This document shows, piece after piece, positions 1 to 10,300 of a DNA stretch of 64,000 nucleotides (positions are counted from its first letter, which is position 1; every line of letters begins with the position of its first letter). The stretch lies in contig JAPJBO010000278.1 in assembly GCA_030068145.1 (NCBI GenBank), positions 1-64,000 of the forward strand. The letters run 5' to 3'. Made by a program: the position numbers and the translations under genes. Under the pieces are notes generated by a model. The model saw only the letters and a list, made by a program, of their open reading frames with translations, made no database searches and was not told the origin of the DNA. Source of the stretch: Diplonema papillatum. Taxonomy: Eukaryota; Euglenozoa; Diplonemea; Diplonemida; Diplonemidae.

Positions 1-1364
1 CCTGGCTTCCCTTCCCGTCAGGCTGGGCGGCTTGGGCCTGCACTCCTGCGCAGATACAGCGGCGATCGCGCACATCGCGGCCACCTTTGACGGCGAGGCT
101 TGCCTGTCGTCCCTGGTGACCCCCTACGTCCTGCCGCACGCGATGCTTCTCGACGAGGACGACACCTTTCTAGCGTCCCTTGAAGACCCGCGCCTTGCAC
201 CCTTTGATTCCGTCCTGGAGAAGATCCAGAACGTTCTGCAGGCACGGGATAACTACGGGGGGCGTGGACAGAAAGTGTGGTCCGCGACGGTTCATGACGA
301 GCGGCGCAAGGCCCTCATCATCTCGATGACTGAGGAGCTGGGCAGGTCAGGCCAGCTCCAAGGGTCGGCGCTGGCCCTGAAGCAGGTCCAAATCCGGGCG
401 CGGATCCAAAGCTGCTCCGGCCAACATGCGTCCGCGTGGCTTTACGGCAACGCGGAGGCGGACCCCAGGCTGTGGCTATCCCCCGCGGAGCTCGCGGTGG
501 CCATCCGGCTTCGGCTCGGGCTGCCCATCGCCCCCATGCCGAGCATCTGTCGTCTCTGCGGGACAGGCTCGGCAGACGTTGACGGAGTGCACGCGCGTAG
601 TTGCTTCTCCGGCGGCCGCCGGACGAGAATGCACAATGCACTCCGCGACGTCATCGCTGACTTCGCCCGCCGCGGGCTGCTGGCCCCGGCGGTCGAGCGC
701 CCCGTGTTTTCGAACACGGAGCGAAAGCGCCCGGACATCAGCTATGTCCGGGACGGCACCACCGTTGTGTTAGATGTCGCCGTCACCTTCCCCCTGCAGC
801 CATCGAATCCCCAGTACGCTAAGAGGGCAGCGGAGAAGCCAGGGGGGGCGGCGACAGCCTACGCAACAGCTGTCAAAGAAGGCAAGTACCGCGGCATTAT
901 CGACAACGAGCCAAACCCTCGGGAATGGCTCGCTGTCCCGCTAGTCGTGGACACCTTCGGAGCGTGGTGTCCTGGAGCACTCACGGAGTTGCGGCAAATA
1001 GCCCGCAAAAGCGCCCTCCGTGAAGACCGGACCGCTTCGGCCGCCTGCCAGGACTTCTTCCACCAATTGAGCTTTCAGGTAGCCCAAGGGGTGGCAAGAA
1101 TAGTCATTGCATCTGGTGGGGCGCGACCGGACGAAGCGGTCCACCCTGTTGCAGGGGGTAGTGTCACTGCATCGCGGGTTTTTTTACCTGGTCGGACCTG
1201 CTCGCTAGCAGGCCAGCCCAGGTCGCAGTGAGACTGGCGTTCACTGTGTGCTGAAGAAGCATTTTTTTGGGCTCCCGCTCCGGAAGCAACCGGATACCGG
1301 TAGCCCCGCTGTACCAACATGGCTTGTACAGTGTCCCGCGCTCCAAAAAAAAAAAAAAAAAAAA
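1..1364 (+). mobile_element. RLE-type non-LTR retrotransposon, copy A (3' part)
   Basis: This is the 3' end of a LINE whose 5' part lies outside the window. It contains the C-terminal coding region, a 3' UTR of about 110 bases and a 20-A tail at 1345-1364. The same sequence recurs at about 6401-7200 and 11519-12079, with roughly a dozen substitutions by eye over the first 790 bases, so both copies are young. Copy B begins directly after the A tail, giving a head-to-tail tandem. The A tail and the near-identical 3' ends identify target-primed retrotransposition products. The family call rests on the more complete copy B. Confidence 0.88.
2..1231 (+). CDS. C-terminal part of LINE ORF (RT tail, zinc knuckle, restriction-like endonuclease), copy A
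   Basis: The reading frame is open from base 2 to the stop at 1229-1231 and is cut by the window edge at its N-terminus. It begins in the region after the RT domain (LASLPVRLGGLGLHS). It then has a Cys/His cluster C-x2-C-x10-H-x3-C starting CRLCG, and the endonuclease core RPDISY...VVLDVAVTF with downstream lysines in YAKRAAEK. This fits the PD-(D/E)xK restriction-like endonuclease seen C-terminal to RT in R2-type LINEs. Unlike copy B it is not interrupted at CTGCAGCC (about 795-802), so it shows the intact target of the hAT insertion. Confidence 0.82.
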   Translation: MASLPVRLGGLGLHSCADTAAIAHIAATFDGEACLSSLVTPYVLPHAMLLDEDDTFLASLEDPRLAPFDSVLEKIQNVLQARDNYGGRGQKVWSATVHDERRKALIISMTEELGRSGQLQGSALALKQVQIRARIQSCSGQHASAWLYGNAEADPRLWLSPAELAVAIRLRLGLPIAPMPSICRLCGTGSADVDGVHARSCFSGGRRTRMHNALRDVIADFARRGLLAPAVERPVFSNTERKRPDISYVRDGTTVVLDVAVTFPLQPSNPQYAKRAAEKPGGAATAYATAVKEGKYRGIIDNEPNPREWLAVPLVVDTFGAWCPGALTELRQIARKSALREDRTASAACQDFFHQLSFQVAQGVARIVIASGGARPDEAVHPVAGGSVTASRVFLPGRTCSLAGQPRSQ

Positions 1365-1381
1365 CCAAACCCGTTGAGAAA

Positions 1382-4300
1382 ATGCCGCCGTCCCCGGGGG
1401 GGGATCGGCCCCCCCGGACGCCACCGGGTGGTCAGGGGCAGGCGGCCCCTGCCGCCGGTAGGAGTGCGGACGCCGCCGCGTCCGCTGGCCCGGTTCCGCT
1501 GCCCCGCTCGTTTGCGGAGGTGCTCAGGCGGAGCTCTCCCGCTGCCGCTGTCGACGCCGCCGCCGCTGACGACGCCGCCGCCGCCGACGCTGACGACGCC
1601 GCCGCCGCCGCCGCCGATGACGCCGCAGCCGTCCCCCGGGCCCGGGTGCACCCGGCGCAATCCGCGCGGGAAGGTGAAGTCTGCAGAGACTTCAACTTCC
1701 GACGCGCGGGCTGCCGTCGGGTGCAGTGCCGGTACGTGCACCGGCTTCTCCCGGTCTGCCCGGCCTTCCAGCGGGGCAGATGCAGGGACGCCAGGTGCCC
1801 GAATCGGCACCCGCGCCCGGGGCAGGTACGCTTTCCTGTTCACCCCCAATACCCCAACCGTTCCTTCCACCCCCCTCGCAATCAACCAACACAACAGGCA
1901 ACGCGGTCGACGGCTGCGCCAGCTCGGCGCAGCCAGGGCGTACAGGCCGCGGGCCCGTACGCGGACGACGACCTGCCGGAGGGCCCGCTGCTCCCGCAGG
2001 TGCTGGCCGCCCGGCGGGAGGTCCGCCGGGCGCAAGAACGCGCGGAGGAGCTGGAAGCCCAGCTCCTCCGCGAGTTCAACAGCTGGGCCCCTACCCCGGT
2101 GGAGGCTCTTTGCCTCGTGTGCGGTAGGCTCAGCACCACCGCCGGGGAGGAAGCCCAGCACCGGGCCCGGCATCGCAAGGATGCCGTGACCCAGGGCCGC
2201 GACTCGCTCGTCGTGGCCCATGTGGCGGTGGGAGACGGGGGCCTCCGCCACATGCGCGAGCTCTGCCTGCGGTGGCAGGCGGAGAGGCCCCAGGCCCAGC
2301 CGGCTCAGGGTGGCCCCCAACAGGGCTTCCCGTTCGCGGCACCGGGCCCTTTCGGGGCCCCGCTCCAGCCCGTCCTGCAGGCGGGCCCCGCCGCCCCTCA
2401 CCCTGCTCCGAGGGGGGCGGAGCAGGGAGGGGGGACCGGTTTCGAGCGCGAGGCATCCATGGCCCCCGCTTGCGACCGTGTCCTGTTCGTCAGCGCGTCG
2501 AACAGGACGGCGTCGTCCCCTGCTTCCCCTCGGGACGTGAGCCTGCCTCCGCCTGCGTCCCGGCCCAGGGCACTGTCGCTGCCCGGGGACGTGGGGGGTG
2601 AGGCGGTCCCTGCCGGGCTAGGCGGGGCTGACCAGGTGGTCCCCGCCGCCGCGTGTGGCGAGGGCGACCCGGTGGGTCTCGCCGCGCCCCACAGGGAGGC
2701 CGCCCCGGTCGCAGCCGGCGCAGCTCGCGACGTGGCAGACCAGGCTGGTTCCCCCGACGCTATCGGGGTGGCCGACCAGGTCGAACCCGCCGGAGCGCCG
2801 GCGGGGCGGGCTGGCGTCGGGGCAGCCGACGCCCAGACCGCGGAGCGTAAGCTCCGGCGGGAGCGTCGTCGGTTCCGTCACGCCGCGGACCCGACTGCGC
2901 CCGGCGGGTCCTCGACGGCTGAGCCCTTCCCGGACTCCGACGAGTCGGACTCTGATGTCGATTCGGAGTCGGGCACGTCGGGCGACGGGGGGGGCCACGG
3001 CGGAGGCGACGAACGCCGCGACGGGGGCGGCTCCGGCAACGGGGGGCCCGGGGGCGGCTCGTCGCAGGCGGGCCAGCCGGCGAGCGACGCGCCGGACGCG
3101 AGCGCCGAACCCGGTCAACCGGAGGCACCCTCGGAGGCCGGCCTCGGGAACGGGTCGGCCGCGAACGACAGGTCCGGCCTGGCCGCGGCCCCAGCGGAAG
3201 CCAGCCCCGGAGAGGGGGGCTCCGGAGCCGGCTTGCCGCCGGTCGCGGGGGCCGGGCCTGCCCGGAACGGCCCGTCCCCGGGGGTCGAGCCCGGCACTTC
3301 GGGGGCTGGCTTGGTCCCCGGCGACAAACGCCCGGCGTCGCGCTCGCCGGTCGACACGCCGGCGGCCAGGCGCCGCAAGCAGCCCCACAGCGCCGAAGAC
3401 CCCCTCGCCGGATGGGAGACGCCCCCTTCCGGCCTAACGTGGGGCACACCGTCGGAAGCGTCGTTCCCGACAGGGGGCAGTGCTTGGGAGGGGGCGCACC
3501 TCCCGTGCCCCAGTCCCCCCGCGCCGGGGCCGGGAGGGCCGTCAGAGACGGCGGCCGGGCCGGGCGGCAACGCTCACACCCCGGCGGGGGCAGCCTGCTC
3601 GCCAGACCCGCGCCCACCCGTCAGCCAAGCTTGTCAGAACTTGCTGAACGCTGTTTGCGGAACACCGGGTACCCCTGCTAAGCGCCCCGCGTCCCGGTCG
3701 CCAGTGGGGACTCCAGCCTCCGTCAGGCGGAAGTCGTTCGCGGGTATGGGGCGGGGCCGGGGCGCCGGTATAGCGGCGGCGGCCCGGGCCTTGGCCGCTC
3801 GGCTGGCGGCTGGGCGGCGCAGCCCTTCGGGACCGGCCCCTGCTTCGGCCGGCCGGGGGAGAGGCACGGCGGCGAGGCGAAGTCCCCCGGCTTCGTCCTC
3901 CGCGTCCTTGACGCCTGTCCTCTTCCCGGACAGCGTCCGGGCCGCCCACGCCCCAGCGCCCCCCCACGTGCACGTCTCCCTGGGAAGGGGGGGGGACGAC
4001 CCCTGCGATGACGGGGACGTCCAGCGCCACCCGGGGCCGCTGCCGGGGGGCCCCTCTGGAGGGTGCGGCCCCGAGGCCGTCCGCGTCCTCTCGCGAGGAC
4101 GGGGCGGCGACGACCTCTGCGTGGATGGGGACATCCACCCCAACCCAGGGCCGGCAGCCAGCGACGCTCAGGACCCGGCCCCCACGGTCGCTGAACCGGC
4201 ACCGGCCAGTCTGCAGAGCGCAGCGGGGTCGCAGGGGGCACCTGCGCCCGTCTGCATCTGCCGCACGACCGGGGAACGGAGAGGCAGACACCGGATGTGG

Positions 4301-7300
4301 TGCCCCTGCTCCAAGGCCTACCGGGAAGCCGTGGCTGGCGGGAGGGAGCCGGCGGCGATCCCGCCTCGGACTCCCGTGGAGCCATCCGGGGGCGCTCCCA
4401 GGGCCGCGGGCCAAGACGGCCATCGGGGGGGAGCAATCCCCTTCACGTTCGAAGAGGTTGCGACTGCCGGCATTCGCACTCTGGAACGGGTGCCGGCAGC
4501 CGCAAAGCCGCAGGTCTCCGCTCTCTTCGAGACCGTCCTCAGGGCAGCCACCGATGATGCCGGGTGGTTGCGGGCGTACGCCTTCGCCCCCCTCGTCCTC
4601 GCGGCCACCCACCGGGGGGGGCGGAAAGCGGTGACGGAGGCCCTCCGCCGCCGCGTCCGCCTTTGGAGGGCCGGGCAGCTGGACACCCTGTGGGATGAGG
4701 CCCGGGCCGTCTCAGCCGGGAAGGCCGATCGCCGCGCGCGCCGGCGAACCTACCCGGTTGCAGACGACGCCGACAACAGGCTCGAGCTGCAAACGGATGT
4801 CGAGTCCGTGGACGACCTGGACGGGGCCACTGTGAGGCAGGTCCTCCGGCGGGCCCGCGACCGATGTTACTCGCGGGCCGTCTCTGCGCTTTCCGCGGCG
4901 CAGACTGCTCCGGCGGACGACGCCACGCTGGCGGCCCTTATGGAACTGCACCCCCCAGCCCCCGAGCTGCCTGACGACCGCAGCCTGCGGCCCGTGGCCG
5001 TTGCGAGACCTTCCCCGGGCGTCATCCGCCGGGTGCTGAAGAAGATGCCGAAAGGCACCGCCGCCGGCCCGTCCGGCCTGTCTGCGCAGCACCTCCTCGA
5101 CCTGTGGGACGTTTCCGGGTCGTTTAAAGAGGCAGTGGCAGACGCGGTCTGGGCCCTCTCTTCCGGTAGAGTGGCTGCAGCCGCCCGGCCGTACCTGTTC
5201 GGGGCGAGGCTCGTCCCGTTGGTTAAGAAGTCCGGCGGCATCAGGCCCATTGCATGTGGGGAGATTCTGCGCCGGGTGGCCGGCAAGGTCCTCGCATCCG
5301 ACCGGGCAATCAAGGACCTGGGGGCGAACGTCCTCCTGCGGAGTGGGCAAGTCGGCGTCAGTGTCAAGGCGGGGGCCGACGCAGGCGTGCACGCCATTCG
5401 CAGGGTCGCGGCCCTGTACCGCGACAGAGACGTGACGGACCGGGGGATACTGCAGATCGACTTCGCGAACGCCTTCAACATGCTTCGGCGGGAAGCGATC
5501 ATCCGCAGTGTCAACCGTCACGCCCCCCAGCTGTTGGGGTACGCATTGGCAGCGTACGAGAAACACTCCGCGCTAGTGGTGGGCGACCGGGGGATCTCCT
5601 CCGAGTGCGGAGTCCAACAAGGAGACCCCTTGGGACCGCTGCTTTTCAGCCTCGCCTTGCACGATGTCGTTGTTCCGCCGAGCCCCGAGGAACAGCCGCC
5701 CGTCCCCGCGGCCCTGGCTTCGTCGCAGGCGCCCGCCGATTCTGCCCTCGCGACGCCCGCACGGGACTCCGGTCAGCCGGAGCCTCCCGACGCCATCGGG
5801 GGGCAGCCCACCCCTTCAGTGCCGGCACAGGCCCCAGGCTCGGGGGACCCAGCAGCGTCGCCGCCACCGGCAGGGTCCTCGGCAACCCGGGGCGCCCCTG
5901 AGGGGGCGCTGGGTCAGGCGGAGCTTGACCTCCTGACGTTCTTCCTCGACGACGGGGCGGCCGGGGGGGAGCTCGACTCCCTCGGCCGCTGGCTGCGGGA
6001 CTTCGAGGACAGAGCAACAGCGGTCGGGCTCAGCCTGAACCGGGGAAAATGCAGGCTGTCCGTCGGCCCCGGCGCCACAATCCCCGAGGCCCTGCAAGGC
6101 ATCGAGACTTGTCCGCTGGACGAGATTCAGCACCTTGGCGTCCCCTGCGGGTCCCCCGAGAAGATGCGCGTCTTCGTCGAAGAAGCGGCCAAAGGCGCCG
6201 AGAGGAAGATGCGGATGATCGCCTCCCTCCCGGATGCGCATGTGGCGTTGACACTGCTGAAGTTCTGCGCCGGCTTCGTCAGCGTCGTTCACCTCATGCG
6301 CGCAGTGGGGGCCGTCTTCGACTTCGCTGGCATCGATCTAGCCACGCAGTCTTGCCTGGCGACGATCACGGGCATCGAGACGGACGCATCCGCCTGGGCC
6401 CTGGCTTCCCTTCCCGTCAGGCTGGGCGGCCTGGGCCTGCACTCCTGTGCAGACACAGCGGCGATCGCGCACATCGCGGCCACCTTTGACGGCGAGGCTT
6501 GCCTGTCGTCCCTGGTGACCCCCTACGTCCTGCCGCACGCCATGCTTCTCGACGAGGACGACACCTTTCTAGCGTCCCTTGAAGACCCGCGCCTTGCACC
6601 CTTTGATTCCGTCCTGGAGAAGATCCAGAACGTTCTGCAGGCACGGGATAACTACGGGGGGCGTGGACAGAAAGTGTGGTCCGCGACGGTTCATGACGAG
6701 CGGCGCAAGGCCCTCATCATCTCGATGACTGAGGAGCTGGGCAGGTCAGGCCAGCTCCAAGGGTCGGCGCTGGCCCTGAAGCAGGTCCAAATCCGGGCGC
6801 GGATCCAAAGCTGCTCCGGCCAACATGCGTCCGCGTGGCTTTACGGCAACGCTGAAGCAGACCCCAGGCTGTGGCTATCCCCCGCGGAGCTCGCGGTGGC
6901 CATCCGGCTTCGGCTCGGGTTGCCCATCGCCCCCACGCCGAGCATCTGTCGCCTCTGCGGGACAGGCTCGGCAGACGTCGACGGAGTGCACGCGCGTAGT
7001 TGCTTCTCCGGCGGCCGCCGGACGAGAATGCACAATGCACTCCGCGACGTCATCGCTGACTTCGCCCGCCGCGGGCTGCTGGCCCCGGCGGTCGAGCGCC
7101 CCGTGTTTTCGAACACGGAGCGGAAGCGCCCGGACATCAGCTATGTCCGGGACGGCACCACCGTTGTGTTAGATGTCGCCGTCACCTTCCCCCTGCAGCC
7201 AGCACTGTGCACCCACAACTTTCCCACAATGTGGGCAGAATAGCCACAACATTTACCCACAAAGTATTGTGGCTATTGTGGCTAGAATCTTTTTTATTGT

Positions 7301-10300
7301 GGCCCCGTGGAACTGGTCCAGAAAACAGCGTTTTCTGGACACCAACACAACACAATTATACATACGTTTTTCGATGATGTATCGTGTTGTTCTCGTGTCC
7401 CCACCTGTGTTTGGACTATCTGGTATGTCTCTGTGTGCTTGTCAGCCTGGGGCCACCCTGACTGGGGTACTGGCGGCATCCTCCTGGGGTGCTGTGCTTA
7501 CTGTAGAAAAGTTGGTGAGGGAACTGAAGAACATTTTTTTGGGCTTTCTTGGCGAATTCAGATCGAGAACAGAGAGGAATTAGAGTGAAGTTCGGAGCTT
7601 CACCAGAAGTAAGGGGAACAGAGCTGATACATTCGAGGTGGTAAGCACCACCCCTCACCCCTGCCAGGGCACTGGCAAGCAGCAGTCTGGCGGAGGAGAG
7701 GTACTTCACTGAGTTTATGCAAGAGATATTCATAATGAGAACAGGGGGATTTTGGATGGGTGTGATTGCCAGTAATTATGACTCAGTAAAGAGCCCGGGC
7801 AACATTGTTAGGCGGTGATACATCATTGGAAGAAGATGTCTGACTCTGGGGTGGACTGGCATTTGTACCCTGCGGGCTGAGTGAGAACCACGGGGCAATG
7901 CAACTCTTTTGCTCTTCGGACAGCCGCATGGCAAGGCGTGTGAACATTCTTTTTTCTGTGGCTGCCTTCTTCTCAGATTCGGGTGCAAAGTGGTCGGCAG
8001 CAAGCTTCGGATAGTTAATCGCGATGATCGCCAAAGAAGATGCTTTTTGCGACTTTAAGGATGCGCGGTGCTTCGTTAACTGCCGCGAGAGGACCTTGAA
8101 GTTCCGTTCTACCGCAGCCTCGGTTGTTGTGCAGTTGGCAAGTGCAATGGCAAAGGAACTCAACACGGGGAAGTCAAGGCGGCGTGTGTGGGTGCTCCAG
8201 TATTTGAGGAACGAGCCTGCGCAAGCAGGAACAACCCCGTGGTTCCAGAACGTTGTAAGTTCGGTGGTTACCTGGCTCTCGCGATCTTTGAAGGTCCCAA
8301 GGGACTTCTTCTTCCGGTCGGCATAGGGAACAACGTGCTTGAGCACTTCATCCAAAGAATTTCTGTGGTGTCGCCGGGACCAATCCCCGTGGTTTTCCTT
8401 TGGGTTCAGGGTGCTGAAAAGAGAGGTGGCAGCAGATGTGAAGTGACGCTCCTTCCTGGTCTCCCAGATTTCCGAAGCTTCCTTCGCTCGAAGGTTTCCT
8501 TTTCGCATCTTTGCAGCATGCTGGTCCAGGAAGGCGAGCACCCCAAGAAGTCCCTCCAAAGTCATTCGGTCCGATTGGACAACATCTGTGGCAATGGCAA
8601 ATGGGGCACAGATGTCGATCAACTGGTTAAGGTCGGACCAGTATCGTTCCCAGTTGGTGCCGTCTCCCGACACAGTTTCGATGTGGGCACTGAGCTCTTT
8701 CTGGCGAAGCATGGCATCGTACATACTGTTCCATCTCACAGTGGTGAAGCAACGAAGTCCTTTGATCTGAGTGTTAGGAACCTGAGCTTCTGCCTGGGCT
8801 GCCTTCAGTTGTTCTGCCCCCTCCTTGTGCACGTACTTTTCGTTTTCGACAAGGAATCTTTTCTTGAACGCTGAGAAGCGGTCGATGTCGAAGATGTCCT
8901 TGAGGACAAGCTGGAGGCTGTGGGCCCCACACCGAAAGACGAGGAGCCCACGATAAGCAAGGTGCTCTCTTGTCGCATTCAGCGCATCCTCGGCAGGCAT
9001 CCCGTCTGCGTCTTGCTCTGCTTCCGACTCGTCCGATTCACTTTCGTCCCCCAGCTGGTCCAGTGCGCTCTGCATCGCCGCTGCGTTGTCCGCCACAGCA
9101 CCAACAACGGTGATCCCCCCTTCGGTGAGTGTATCCAGAATCTTGTCCAGGCATCCAGCGATAGCTGCAGCAGTCATTGAACACTTCACCTCTATATCAC
9201 CGTAGTGATACACTGTGTTTCCACAGGCGAGGGACACACCAAGAAATGTTCTGCGGCATTTCGTTGCCGCATCCACGAGGAGGCAGACATCTTCCCCGGC
9301 AAGTGAGGCGAAGAGCTCTGTCATGAGCTTCTCTGCAAGCAGCGCTGTCTTCTGGCTGAGTTCGCGTCTCGTCATGATGACATCTGCCTTGAGCAGAGAA
9401 CGAAAGTCCGGCGACTCAATGATGTGGAACGGGAGGTGGTGCTTGGCAAACGTGAAGACAACATGCTCATCCAGTGGCAACCCCCGCACTGTTGGCGAAA
9501 CAGCAATGCGACGCTGCTTCGCGGTGCTCGCCTTCTCGTTTGCTGCTGCTTCCGCTTTTCTCTTTCTCTCTTCAGCCCTCTCCCGGATGCCTCGCTTTGC
9601 TGCCTCAATCGCCTCGTGGTTGTGGTACGTATCGTAGTGGCGTTTTGGTGTTCCCTTCTCGTTGCGCATCTTTGGCATGTGTGTGCACCCTTCCAAACGA
9701 CACATGGCTAGCCCGTCTTCGAGAACCTGAAAGTAGACATGGAAGTCCCATGTCTTGCTTGATGCACTAGTGTAACGCGGATCGTCTGGTCGTGCAAGTC
9801 CGTCTTGTGTGAGGTTCCCGAGCACTGTGCCTGCAGGAAACCCCTTTGGACCAAAGTTTGGTGCTGGATCTGCGGCAGGTGAAGGCTGGTCGGCAGGGAT
9901 GTTTTCAGCAGTGATGGGTTGCTCAGCAACTTGCTGTGCCAAAGGTTCTGAAGTTGCACCACCGCTGGCCTGTGTTGTGCCGCTGTTTGTGGCCTGGGGC
10001 GCATCAGCCTGCTGTGCACCACTGCTCGAGGGCTGAAGGAGCTTCTTCAACACCCAGCTGTTGCCACACTTCGAGCACAGGTCGAAGTCACAGGCCTTGC
10101 ATCCGATACGTTGGCGCCGATTGCGGGTGCCGTTTTTGTACCCACAAACGTCGCATTCGAAGCCTCCGACATCTTTCGCCGCCCTCTTGTAGCTAACATC
10201 CAGCATCTCCATTCTTGTCTTGCAGTTAATGCAGCAGCATTGTGCGCTTGCCATTTTGCTTGGTGTTACAACCTGGTGTATGAGTGGGGTAAGGCATATC

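Noticed and set aside
1241..2401. 386-residue minus-strand ORF across the LINE junction
   Set aside because: It is a shadow of the GC-rich LINE N-terminus, crossing the A tail and copy A's 3' UTR; no motif.
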